Positions 8,071-16,295 of a DNA stretch of 64,000 bases are shown piece after piece (position 1 is the stretch's first letter; each line of letters begins with the position of its first letter). Made by a program: the position numbers and the translations under genes. Location: NCBI GenBank assembly GCA_023301465.1, contig JALZUQ010000006.1:61548-125547 (forward strand), read 5' to 3'. The notes beneath the pieces were generated by a model. The model did not search any database, was not told where the DNA came from, and worked only from the letters and a program-made list of their open reading frames with translations. This DNA comes from Oligoflexales bacterium (lineage in GTDB: Bacteria; Bdellovibrionota_B; Oligoflexia; Oligoflexales; JALZUQ01).

Positions 8071-8279
8071 ATAAAACCAATATTCTAGTCGTCGACTGAG
8101 AAATCTTAGCAAAATTTTTCATTTCAATGGAGGCTAGTTTTATAGAAGTTTCATTATAATGCTATATTTGTCCAATTCTAAAGTTCGGTTGTTGAAATAA
8201 TAACCAGCTTTTTTGCTAGAATTATAATATAGAAAAAATTGGAAACATAAGTTTTTAAACTGATCTAGCTATTTTCTTT

Positions 8280-8966
8280 CTAAGAAAAACCTAATTGAGT
8301 CATTTTAATATATGTGTTTTTAAAATCTTCAAAAAACAGATTTTGATTTTTTGCATATTGTTCTACGTATTGAAGTAATTCGTCGTCTTTTGTAAGGACT
8401 TCATCACTTTTAAACCTACCTAAATGAGAAGGTAGATTTTTGTTGAGTAAGTTTTTATAGTAATTATTATTAAAAGTCAGTCTATCGTCTGTGAAAGCTT
8501 TGTCTCTAGCATCTCCTAATGTGTGAGCACCAGAAAGAACGACTAATTCCTTAGTCGTAAACCCCATACGATCAAAGGTTTTTTTGAGTTTTTCAGAGCC
8601 ATCGTTTTCATCTGGTAGTCTTGCCTTTGGAGCATCGTCAAAGCTTTCTTTTCTACCCAATGATACATTTATAATAGGACCACCACAAATTTCGATTGCA
8701 GCAGCACCTGCAACAGCAATGATGTCTGGAACAGTAATGCTCGGTAGTTTTGATTTTAAGAGAATGATTAAATCAGCTGATTTTTTTAAACCATCGTTTT
8801 CTTCTCTTCCTAGTTCAGAAGGGTTGGTGATAGAACCACTCACGCCGCCGCTATTTGTGTTTTTGCAAAAAGTCCCTGAATCATGAAATGCAAGTCTTAC
8901 CAATCCTGGTGCATTCTTTTTTTCGATATTTTCTTTAATGATTTTTTTTACATCTTGTTCATTCAT
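8280..8966 (-). CDS. Ascorbate-peroxidase-like class I heme peroxidase
   Basis: A 228-residue plant-type peroxidase. The distal site reads LVRLAFHDSGT with R24, F27 and H28. The proximal heme ligand is H148 in LVVLSGAHTLG, and its hydrogen-bond partner is probably D214 in FFEDFKNTYIKM, before a C-terminal LGF. Length and C-terminus match ascorbate/cytochrome c peroxidases rather than the two-domain KatG. The distal aromatic is Phe where class I enzymes have Trp. No signal peptide, so cytoplasmic. I start at the ATG at 8966, six bases after GAGG; a TTG four codons earlier overlaps that site. It detoxifies hydrogen peroxide by family. The electron donor is unknown. Confidence 0.82.
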   Translation of the reverse strand: MNEQDVKKIIKENIEKKNAPGLVRLAFHDSGTFCKNTNSGGVSGSITNPSELGREENDGLKKSADLIILLKSKLPSITVPDIIAVAGAAAIEICGGPIINVSLGRKESFDDAPKARLPDENDGSEKLKKTFDRMGFTTKELVVLSGAHTLGDARDKAFTDDRLTFNNNYYKNLLNKNLPSHLGRFKSDEVLTKDDELLQYVEQYAKNQNLFFEDFKNTYIKMTQLGFS

Positions 8967-9017
8967 AGGAGGCCTCAAATAAATCTAAAAGATTCTGATT
9001 AAATCTGCTTAAGATAT

Positions 9018-9040
9018 TACATACGGCACGTATGTATAAT
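9018..9040. promoter_or_regulatory. TetR-style palindrome overlapping a -10 box
   Basis: TACATACG and CGTATGTA form a perfect 8-bp inverted repeat separated by GCA, between divergently transcribed genes (peroxidase at 8966 and DUF4105 at 9110). A TATAAT follows immediately at 9035-9040, overlapping the right arm, so a bound repressor would cover the promoter of the plus-strand gene. Palindromes of the TACATAC/GTATGTA type are known operators for TetR-family proteins such as AcrR, and a TetR gene lies at 9896. The regulator-operator link is inferred. Confidence 0.5.
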
Positions 9041-9109
9041 ATGCAATATCACCCTATTAATTTGCGTTTTTAGAAGAAAAAATGTTAATAAATTCATCAG
9101 GAGGGGTTT

Positions 9110-9877
9110 ATGAATTCAATTCAAAAAAAAGATGTGGTTTGGGATGTTGGTATGGAAAAAATCCCTCAGATCACTTTTGATGGCGGCTGGGTTCATATCG
9201 GAAATTTTCGCAATTTCCGATATGATTGTGATGGTGGCTATACCGAAAACTATGAAACACGAAGATTTGATATTTCAAAAATTGTGAGTGCAGATTTCAT
9301 AGTGATCCCTTTTGCAGAAACAAAAGATCTTGCTCACACCATGATGAGTTTTGGTCTTGAAGATGGTCAGTATATATCAGTTTCTGTAGAGGCTCGCAGA
9401 CGTTCAGGTCAATCATATGGGATTTTAAATGGGGTCTTTGGGGCATTTCCTTTGATGTATGTCATTGCCGATGAACGTGATATTATCGGACAAAGAACTG
9501 AAGTTCGTGGTGATGATGTGTTTCTTTATAGAAGTAACGCGACACCCGAGCAAGTACGGTTATTTTTTCGATGTATCATGGGGCGAGCCAAAAAGTTGGC
9601 AGAATCTCCAGAGAAATATAATACAATTTTTAATAATTGTTTTACAAATATTCGCTATCATATCAATCGAATCTGGCCAAAACGAATCCCATGGAGTTGG
9701 CGAGTGCTTATCAATGGTCATACAGATTATTTAGCATATAAGTTAGGGTTACTTCGGAGTAACGAATCTTTTGAATCAACACATGATCACGCTAATATTA
9801 CTAAAAAAGCTAAAGGGCATTGGAGGCGTGATGACTTCTCAGCATTTATTCGTTCTAAACAGACTGTTGGCGGATAG
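9110..9877 (+). CDS. DUF4105 (Lnb N-terminal domain-like) protein
   Basis: A 255-residue protein starting at an ATG with an excellent AGGAGG site. It resembles the DUF4105/Lnb N-terminal domain. A conserved His (H76, AETKDLAHTMMSF) and a Cys in YNTIFNNCFTNIR (C177) suggest a papain/NlpC-like Cys-His catalytic pair, as proposed for this fold. The family is usually periplasmic, yet no signal peptide or membrane helix is seen here, so its location is unclear. It is divergent from the peroxidase gene across a TetR-like operator. The actual substrate is unknown. The domain call comes from motif memory and is fairly confident. Confidence 0.68.
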   Translation: MNSIQKKDVVWDVGMEKIPQITFDGGWVHIGNFRNFRYDCDGGYTENYETRRFDISKIVSADFIVIPFAETKDLAHTMMSFGLEDGQYISVSVEARRRSGQSYGILNGVFGAFPLMYVIADERDIIGQRTEVRGDDVFLYRSNATPEQVRLFFRCIMGRAKKLAESPEKYNTIFNNCFTNIRYHINRIWPKRIPWSWRVLINGHTDYLAYKLGLLRSNESFESTHDHANITKKAKGHWRRDDFSAFIRSKQTVGG

Positions 9878-9895
9878 TTTTAAATCGTAAATTCT

Positions 9896-10453
9896 TTAAG
9901 TTAGAATGGTGTTTACTAGGTCTCTACATGATTTTAGGTACTTATAATCATCATCAACTCTATCAATGAGGAGGGCTCCTTCAAAGGATGCAACTACTAA
10001 GTTAGCTAGAGATTTTGTAGGCATCATTGGGTTTAATTGTTTATTTTTTTTGGCTATTTTAAGAATGTCAATCACCCAATCTGAAAGCATTTTAAAAAAA
10101 TAGTTCAGTTCGTGGTTTGAGTTCTTGTCAAGTTTTCCTGTTGTGGTAGCTAGCATAGCAGACAAACAAACTTTATTACTTTTTTTGGTGTCTTCAAAAA
10201 GCTTAAGTAAGCTCAACAGTTTCTTTTTTGGAGTGATGTCAGAATTTTTTATATTTGAGAGAACATTCATAAAAACTAAATTATAGCCTTTTGCAATTTC
10301 GACAATCAGATCTTCTTTTTTTGGAAAATGATAATGTACACTTGCACTTTTAATATTAATTTCATCTGCTATGGTTCTAAAACTAAATGAATCTACTCCA
10401 TTCTTTTGAATGAAGTCTTTAGCAACTGAAATAATTTGTGATCTTATATCCAT
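9896..10453 (-). CDS. TetR/AcrR-family transcriptional regulator
   Basis: A 185-residue protein from the ATG at 10453, which has AGGTTGAG four bases upstream; an ATG 12 codons earlier lacks a ribosome site. Residues about 1-50 form the TetR helix-turn-helix (FSFRTIADEINIKSASVHYH, then FPKKEDLI), followed by a helical ligand-binding domain. Typical members are about 190 residues long. It lies back to back with the flavin disulfide reductase gene (143 bp between starts) and tail to tail with the DUF4105 gene. Candidate targets are the palindrome at 9018 and its own divergent promoter. Inducer unknown. Confidence 0.86.
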   Translation of the reverse strand: MDIRSQIISVAKDFIQKNGVDSFSFRTIADEINIKSASVHYHFPKKEDLIVEIAKGYNLVFMNVLSNIKNSDITPKKKLLSLLKLFEDTKKSNKVCLSAMLATTTGKLDKNSNHELNYFFKMLSDWVIDILKIAKKNKQLNPMMPTKSLANLVVASFEGALLIDRVDDDYKYLKSCRDLVNTILT

Positions 10454-10596
10454 AAAGCTCAACCTACTACTAGATAGGCAGAAATGCAAATTTTCTATTT
10501 AAAGTGACTATTTAGTATTAATGCTTTATTTTAAAGCGTGAAAATGCAAATGTTACCATAATTTTTACTAATCTATATAGATGAGGCTAGACTCAA

Positions 10597-12138
10597 ATGA
10601 CTTCAAATAATGAAAAAGATTCTTACGTTCTTTCTCCTAAAGACGATTATAATAAAAAATTACGTGATAATGTCCATCCAGAAAACTGGCCTACAAAACC
10701 TGCAGATACAGTTTATGACATGATCTCTATTGGAGCAGGAACTGCAGGTCTCGTTTCTTCCGGTGGAGCTGCAATGCTAGGTGCAAAATCTGCATTGATC
10801 GAGAGACATTTAATGGGTGGAGATTGCTTGGTGACAGGTTGTGTTCCATCAAAGACCCTTATTAAATCAGCACATGTTGCTTATCAAGCATCAAAAGCTC
10901 ATGAGTTTGGAGTCAATGTAGGAGATGTTAAAGTTGATTTTACAAAAGTGATGGAGAGGCTTCGTCGTATCCGTGCTGATATGGCTCACCATGATGGTGC
11001 TAAAAAACTAGATGATATGGGTGTTGATGTGTTGTTTGGAAACGCAAAATTTACAGGACCAAACACACTTGAGTTAGATGGAAAAGAAATAAAGTTTCGA
11101 CGTGCCATGATTTGTGCAGGCGGTAGGCCGTTTGTTCCGGATATTCCTGGTCTTAGAGATAATTGTTTAACGAGTGAAACATTTTTTGAGTTAACAGAGC
11201 TTCCAAAGCATTTTATGGTGATTGGTGGTGGTCCGATTGGCTGTGAGTTGGCTCATGCTATGCGTCGACTTGGCTCTGAAGTAACTGTTCTTCAGCGTGG
11301 CCAAAAGATAATGGATAAAGATGACCCGGAAGCTGGAGAGATTATTCTTGACGTCTTTAAAGAAGAAGGCATTGACGTCCAGTTTGGTGCTGAACTTCAA
11401 AAAGTTGAGCCTCGTGATGGAAGGCTGTATTGTACCGTCAAGCGAATGGAAAAAGAGTATGAAATCATTGTCGACAAAATTATGGTTGCAACGGGACGTA
11501 TTCCAAACGTTGAAAGTCTTAACTTAGAAGCTGCTGGGGTAAAGTATCACCGCAGAGGAATTACGGTTGATAAACAACACCGTACTTCTAATAAGCGAAT
11601 TTTTGCTGCTGGCGATATTTGTTCTCCGTTTCAGTTTACTCATGCGGCCTTTGCTCAAGCAGAGTATGCAACCTTGAATGCACTTATGCCATGGCCATAT
11701 AGGCTGAATGCAAAGGACCGAGTCATGAGCTGGGTTACCTACACAGACCCGGAAGTTGCCCATGCTGGAATCCCTTACTCAGAAATATCAAAGCAAAAAG
11801 CAAATATAGATACCTACGAACTCCCCATGAAAGATAACGATAGAGCTCAAACAGAGAGTGAACATAGAGGCTTTTGCCGCATCCACTGCAAAAAGGGCAC
11901 AGACAAAATCATTGCAACAACTATTGTGGGTGAAAACGCAGGTGAGATGATTGCTGAGATGAGTCTTGCGATCACTCAAGGAATGCGGCTAAAGCAAATC
12001 CAAGAGTCGGTGCACGCCTATCCAACACGAGCGGAAATCATTCGCAATACAGCTACAGAGTGGAAGTTCACAACGCTTACATCATCCATGAAGTGGGCAG
12101 TGGGTATTTGGTTTAAAATTAGCCGATTATTTGGTTAA
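10597..12138 (+). CDS. Mercuric-reductase/dihydrolipoamide-dehydrogenase-like flavoprotein
   Basis: A 513-residue class I pyridine nucleotide-disulfide oxidoreductase. The FAD-binding motif IGAGTAG begins near residue 45, the redox-active pair is C77/C82 (GGDCLVTGCVPSK), and an NAD(P)-binding IGGGPIGCE stretch lies near 208. A second FAD motif, AAGDI, is near 342. The C-terminal active-site H473 and E480 are in HAYPTRAE. An N-terminal extension of about 35 residues precedes the first fold. MerA-specific C-terminal cysteines and the N-terminal metal-binding domain are absent, so mercury reduction is not supported. The substrate is probably a disulfide or quinone, unknown. The TetR gene is divergent. 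Confidence 0.82.
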   Translation: MTSNNEKDSYVLSPKDDYNKKLRDNVHPENWPTKPADTVYDMISIGAGTAGLVSSGGAAMLGAKSALIERHLMGGDCLVTGCVPSKTLIKSAHVAYQASKAHEFGVNVGDVKVDFTKVMERLRRIRADMAHHDGAKKLDDMGVDVLFGNAKFTGPNTLELDGKEIKFRRAMICAGGRPFVPDIPGLRDNCLTSETFFELTELPKHFMVIGGGPIGCELAHAMRRLGSEVTVLQRGQKIMDKDDPEAGEIILDVFKEEGIDVQFGAELQKVEPRDGRLYCTVKRMEKEYEIIVDKIMVATGRIPNVESLNLEAAGVKYHRRGITVDKQHRTSNKRIFAAGDICSPFQFTHAAFAQAEYATLNALMPWPYRLNAKDRVMSWVTYTDPEVAHAGIPYSEISKQKANIDTYELPMKDNDRAQTESEHRGFCRIHCKKGTDKIIATTIVGENAGEMIAEMSLAITQGMRLKQIQESVHAYPTRAEIIRNTATEWKFTTLTSSMKWAVGIWFKISRLFG

Positions 12139-12791
12139 GCTTGTCTATTAGAAAGCATCAATAGTTTTGAAAAAATCAAAAAATGTGCAGTATTCATAGC
12201 AATGGGTGCAACGTGAATTCCTATAGGTTTGGCCCATGCTAAGGTTGAAAGCGTGATTGCTAGAATAATAATGGGGTTAAATATTGCAGCCCATTTAGGT
12301 ATTGTTTTGCTTTTGATAATACAGAGCACATAAAACAGCGAAAGCAGTAGCACAAACACACGTAACGCCCATACCAAGACTTGGTAGTTTTGGTCGTATT
12401 GAAGTAAAAAGTAGTCGTATAGATCCGTATTTTGGGTTTTTTGCAAAACAACTGCAGCAAAATAGCGTGAAGTGATCCAAAATCCACCCACTGTAAATGA
12501 AGTGATCCCAAAAGTGAGCAATAATTTGGAGTAGACAAGGCTAGTTTTTTTGAAAAGTTTAAACATTCCATAATAACCACAAAAATAAAACGGGACACCA
12601 AAAACAGCAAAAAAATGACCGACTTGGGCTCGTTCTATTGGGACGTTAAGCAGCATGGCGATTTCGCCTTCAGGTCCTAGGGGGGAAAAATGAAGTAAGT
12701 ATTCTCCAATACCAACAATAATACTGCCAAGTAGTCCTAATATTAAAAAAACGTTTTTCGTGAAATTTAATTCTGAAAAAGAGTTTTTCAT
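12135..12791 (-). CDS. Polytopic membrane protein, DUF6796-like
   Basis: A 218-residue protein with six hydrophobic segments spread over its length. The first has an IIVGIGEYLLHFSP stretch, and an ERAQVGHFFAVFGVPFYFCG block follows, a pattern I associate with a DUF6796-type family. No catalytic motif is recognisable. Its start shares one base with the stop of the FG-GAP protein gene upstream, so the two are probably co-translated. Its end overlaps the converging flavoprotein gene by 4 bp. Function unknown. Confidence 0.55.
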   Translation of the reverse strand: MKNSFSELNFTKNVFLILGLLGSIIVGIGEYLLHFSPLGPEGEIAMLLNVPIERAQVGHFFAVFGVPFYFCGYYGMFKLFKKTSLVYSKLLLTFGITSFTVGGFWITSRYFAAVVLQKTQNTDLYDYFLLQYDQNYQVLVWALRVFVLLLSLFYVLCIIKSKTIPKWAAIFNPIIILAITLSTLAWAKPIGIHVAPIAMNTAHFLIFSKLLMLSNRQA

Positions 12792-14377
12792 TAGAAACTC
12801 ACTGTAGAGTTTTGGGTTTGAACTTCTTTTGTAAGTGTCTCGCCGCCCGGAGTAAAAACTTGAACTCTTTTTGGTTTTAAGGTTGTGCCTAACCCAAATG
12901 TAAGGACATGTTCTTGATCAGAACAAAGACCTTCTCCAGAAAGATGCCAATCGTAAAGAGTGGAGCCGTCATCGAGTTCAACAGCAACTTTGCTTCCAAG
13001 CATTTTAGCATTGGAAGGAATTTTAACTCTCAAAAATTTATTTTCACCGCCATTAGAGATAAAAGCTCTTGATTTACCAGATAAATTTGCACGAATTTGA
13101 TCTAAATATCCATCACCATTAAAGTCTGCTAAAACAGCTGATATTTCGTATTTTCTATTTTCAACTCCTGCAACGTCTTCAACTGAAGCATAAGTTCTAT
13201 CGGCATTTTGAAGTAGCATTCTTCCCGGAAGCCGGAATATTTTTTGGAAAGGGAGGTCTACATAATTTTGAGAGATAATGATATCTTGTCTACCATTTAG
13301 GTTTAAATCAGCCATAGTGATTCCCCAAGAAAACTCATAGTCTTTGAGGAGTGTTTTTTCTGATGAGTCCACAAAATTCATACCGTTTTTGTTTTCCATT
13401 AACATGAGTTCAGTATAAAAGGTTTGATCTTCTCTAATATCTCCTTTTGCAAGAAATTTAGGTGCTGTTGGGCCAACATTTGAAAAGTAAAAATCAATAA
13501 GACCATCATTATTGTAGTCACCTGCTCCGATTCCCATTGGGTACCCTAAAACTTTAGAGTATGGGTTAGGGGCGTCACTAAATGTCATGTTGCCGTTGTT
13601 TCTCCACGTTTTGACAGTTCCTGTGTCTTGGGCTACGACTAGGTCTAAATCTAAGTCGCCATCCATATCTACAAAAATCCCTAAAAATGTATTATGAGCT
13701 CTGCCAATTCCACATTTGTCAGTGATGTCCGTAAAAGTGTTATCTCCATTATTTTTTAGCAAAACACTAGAGGCTCCGTAGTCTTTTTTATTAAAAATAT
13801 TCTGGCCTTCCATTTCTTTGCGTGCGAGGTACCCAGAAACAAATATATCTATAAAACCGTCATTATCTATATCCGCCAAAGCAAAAGATATAGCACGAGA
13901 TTTTTGATTTAGAAATAAATTCAGTTTTGTCGGTTGAAAAGACCCTTCGTTATTTAAGTATAAATAACCTCCACTCTCTCTAGCAATCAAAAGATCATCT
14001 TGGCCATCATTGTTAAAATCAGCTACAGAGGCTCCGTAACTAGAATCATCTTTTTCTTTTGTAAGCTCTTTTAAAACTTCAAATTTATTGTTTTTAAAGA
14101 CATAAATTCGGTCGTTTTGGTTTTCTCCGCCACCTAAAAATATTTCAGAAACACCATCATTATTAACGTCAATTGCAGCAGACGCTAAAATGGGAAGAAA
14201 TTTTTCACCATTATAGTTATGCTGGTGATCTAGTTCAACCTCTGTGTATTTTGGTATTTCGCTGTCAGCTTTACTATTTGGGTAAGGGGTAGGATATGCT
14301 TTCATATATGAGATGGTCAAAACGGCACCAATTAAAATAATAGGTATAAGGCCTAAAATTTTTAAATATTTCTTCAT
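12791..14377 (-). CDS. FG-GAP/VCBS repeat protein with ASPIC/UnbV C-terminus (CRTAC1-like)
   Basis: A 528-residue protein anchored by a hydrophobic N-terminus (about residues 5-25). Seven or so FG-GAP/VCBS calcium-binding repeats follow, each with a DxNxDGxxDL-like core (for example DVNNDGVSEIF, DFNNDGQDDLL, DIDNDGFIDIF). The last 70 residues resemble the ASPIC/UnbV module (GLGTTLKPKRVQVFTPGG). This is the CRTAC1 layout, a calcium-bound beta-propeller exposed outside the inner membrane. Such proteins are thought to bind other proteins or matrix. It lies between two membrane-protein genes in the same orientation and probably shares their transcript. Confidence 0.83.
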   Translation of the reverse strand: MKKYLKILGLIPIILIGAVLTISYMKAYPTPYPNSKADSEIPKYTEVELDHQHNYNGEKFLPILASAAIDVNNDGVSEIFLGGGENQNDRIYVFKNNKFEVLKELTKEKDDSSYGASVADFNNDGQDDLLIARESGGYLYLNNEGSFQPTKLNLFLNQKSRAISFALADIDNDGFIDIFVSGYLARKEMEGQNIFNKKDYGASSVLLKNNGDNTFTDITDKCGIGRAHNTFLGIFVDMDGDLDLDLVVAQDTGTVKTWRNNGNMTFSDAPNPYSKVLGYPMGIGAGDYNNDGLIDFYFSNVGPTAPKFLAKGDIREDQTFYTELMLMENKNGMNFVDSSEKTLLKDYEFSWGITMADLNLNGRQDIIISQNYVDLPFQKIFRLPGRMLLQNADRTYASVEDVAGVENRKYEISAVLADFNGDGYLDQIRANLSGKSRAFISNGGENKFLRVKIPSNAKMLGSKVAVELDDGSTLYDWHLSGEGLCSDQEHVLTFGLGTTLKPKRVQVFTPGGETLTKEVQTQNSTVSF

Positions 14378-14419
14378 GATTTTCTCTCCTTTGATAATAT
14401 GTATTTTGCGATTAATTAG

Positions 14420-14824
14420 TTACGAAAGTCTGGCTTTCTCTTTAAAGTAAAACCATAGTGTGAAATTAAGTAAGACCAAAAGACAAACGCTTAACGAATA
14501 ATAACACAAGGGCACTCCCGATGAAGATAAAGGGCATGTGTTGCCTTGAGAGTATTGTTTTAAACTTGCAAAAAAAGCAATAAAGGCCACTGGTGTCCAA
14601 CCTATAAAAAAAATGAATTTTTTTTTGAGGAATGAAAAAATAACCATTGTGACAAACCCAGCAAAAACAATATAGCAGGCTGGAATGTTAAAAAGGGAAG
14701 GGCATTTTTCGCCGCCAGTAAACGTACTGATACTTAAGGGAGCTATTGAAATAGCTCCGACTAGGGAAATTAAGCCAATGATGACTACAAAAATATTTGC
14801 TTTTCGAGTAAAAAAATCAAACAT
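14420..14824 (-). CDS. Four-helix membrane protein with duplicated Cys-x-Pro-Cys loops
   Basis: A 134-residue protein with four transmembrane segments. The two outer loops are related to each other: CPSLFNIPACY (C41, C50) and CPLSSSGVPLCYY (C97, C107). Each has a cysteine pair with a proline one or two residues before the second Cys. This suggests an internal duplication of a two-helix unit and possible disulfide or metal chemistry on one face of the membrane. I do not recognise a named family. A VKOR-like thiol function is conceivable but unproven. First gene of the run leading to the FG-GAP protein. Confidence 0.6.
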   Translation of the reverse strand: MFDFFTRKANIFVVIIGLISLVGAISIAPLSISTFTGGEKCPSLFNIPACYIVFAGFVTMVIFSFLKKKFIFFIGWTPVAFIAFFASLKQYSQGNTCPLSSSGVPLCYYSLSVCLLVLLNFTLWFYFKEKARLS

Positions 14825-14903
14825 AAAAAAATACTTATAATGAGTAAAATACTGGCAAATTGTACCGTTGTTATGGCTTTATAGCAAGGACAAAAGGTGC
14901 TTT

Positions 14904-15974
14904 CTAATCAAAGCCAACTTCTTCCAATTTGATAGCTCCTTCGTCACTGGTAAAGGGTTTAAACGGAATGCGTTTATGCTGTAAAAACTCATCATGAATT
15001 CTGTCGTAAGTCTCTGCTGCTCTTTTTTCTCCAACTTCAAACAGTTGAGGAATAAACTGAATGTCCGCTAATCCCCATTTTTCTTTGAGTCTAAAATTAA
15101 CATGGCGATAACGATCACCTAAAAAGAATTTCAATGGCAAGTGTATCCCTTGAGATTGAGAATTTAGCATTACTTCTGAAGCTCGAGGTGCCCAATACAG
15201 TATTCCAGCATCTGCACCGGGAGGTGCCATTGAAAATTGGGCGCTTCCAGTTCCAACGGAAAGCAAAGCAATGTCTTCTGTAGTAAACTTTTGTTCTAGG
15301 TTTTTTTGTTCGCATAAATGTTGAATCTGCATTGCTTCAGCAATGGCTAACATAGATGGGTCAGAAGCCCACATACCCCCATCGACATAGGCGTTTTCAC
15401 CTATTTGACGATGTGGAAAGTAAGTTGGAGCTGCTGTTGAAGCAATGATTGCATCGGAGATTTTTATGTTTTCATCTGTGACGCCAATTGGAAGATGGCG
15501 AGATCTAAAGACATGAGGGGTGCCATTCGTTAAATTTACAGATGGTATAATTAAGCGTGTCGTTTGTACGCTTCCTAAAGTTCTGTCTCCAAATGCTTCA
15601 TCAAAAGAAGTTTGTAACGCATGAGGGCAAAACCGTGCACGAAATGCAGCATCTAGTTTTTGTCCGGTTTGTCTTTCAAATACCCAGTTCACAAAAGGGT
15701 AAAATGGTCTTAAAATTTTCTTTTTTGGTACGTACTTTTGGCGTGGAGTAAAAATGGAGGCACCATATCTTACATAAAAGTCATGCATCTCTTCAGCTGT
15801 TAATCCAGCTGCCAACCCTCCAGCAATGATAGACCCAGTAGACGTGCCAGCAATCATATCAAAACATTCCGCTAGGGGTTTTCCTGATTTTTGTTCTAGT
15901 TGGCTTAAATAGGATGTAACAAACGCACCGCGTATACCGCCGCCGCCTAATGACAAAATTTGAAAGCGTGCCAT
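14904..15974 (-). CDS. Patatin-like phospholipase
   Basis: A 356-residue patatin. It has the glycine-rich oxyanion loop GGGGIRG (10-16), nucleophile Ser45 in GTSTG, and the dyad partner Asp198 in VDGGMW. No signal peptide is seen, and such enzymes act as lipid acyl hydrolases on phospholipids, either at the cytoplasmic face or after secretion. The length is slightly above the core domain (about 250-300) because of a C-terminal region after residue 260. A perfect palindrome lies 25 bp upstream of the start and probably controls it. Many patatins in predatory or intracellular bacteria act on host lipids; here that is speculation. Confidence 0.88.
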   Translation of the reverse strand: MARFQILSLGGGGIRGAFVTSYLSQLEQKSGKPLAECFDMIAGTSTGSIIAGGLAAGLTAEEMHDFYVRYGASIFTPRQKYVPKKKILRPFYPFVNWVFERQTGQKLDAAFRARFCPHALQTSFDEAFGDRTLGSVQTTRLIIPSVNLTNGTPHVFRSRHLPIGVTDENIKISDAIIASTAAPTYFPHRQIGENAYVDGGMWASDPSMLAIAEAMQIQHLCEQKNLEQKFTTEDIALLSVGTGSAQFSMAPPGADAGILYWAPRASEVMLNSQSQGIHLPLKFFLGDRYRHVNFRLKEKWGLADIQFIPQLFEVGEKRAAETYDRIHDEFLQHKRIPFKPFTSDEGAIKLEEVGFD

Positions 15975-16295
15975 AGGTTTTTTCCTCCCTTAACTTCAAT
16001 TCATATGGAATGCATATGAATGAAAATTACTTCACAGTGATTTATAATTCAAGTCATCTATTTTTTCTTTCATGGAAGCTTATTTTGCATATGCATTTAC
16101 GTAGACGCACTGTTTAAATTTTTAACACGTCCTTGTTTTTAAAATGTTAAATTTAACTTTTGTAAAAGTTTACTGGCTTTGAAAGTTTGGTGAATTGAGT
16201 TGAAGTGGTGTGAGAAATTGATTACATTCCCATAAACTGTAATTTGAAGAAAATAATTTTCAAAAATACTGAAAACTTTAAAAAAGGTCACGTAG
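15975..16295. other. Divergent intergenic region, patatin and TauE genes
   Basis: This 321-bp AT-rich region contains the two CATATG-type palindromes and no convincing small gene. It must hold promoters for the patatin gene and for the plus-strand redox cluster. No clear sigma-70 pair could be fixed by eye. An AAAGG ribosome site for the TauE gene lies at its right end. Confidence 0.5.
15999..16021. promoter_or_regulatory. 9-bp inverted repeat upstream of patatin gene
   Basis: ATTCATATG and CATATGAAT are perfect inverted arms separated by five bases, centred about 35 bp before the patatin start. A second palindrome, TGCATATGCA, lies at 16086-16095 in the same intergenic region, sharing the GCATATG core. 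Both lie between divergent genes (patatin and TauE/SafE). Likely an operator for an unidentified repressor. Confidence 0.4.

Noticed and set aside
10597..12138. Mercuric reductase (merA)
   Set aside because: Class I active-site cysteines are present, but the C-terminal cysteine pair and mer neighbours are missing.
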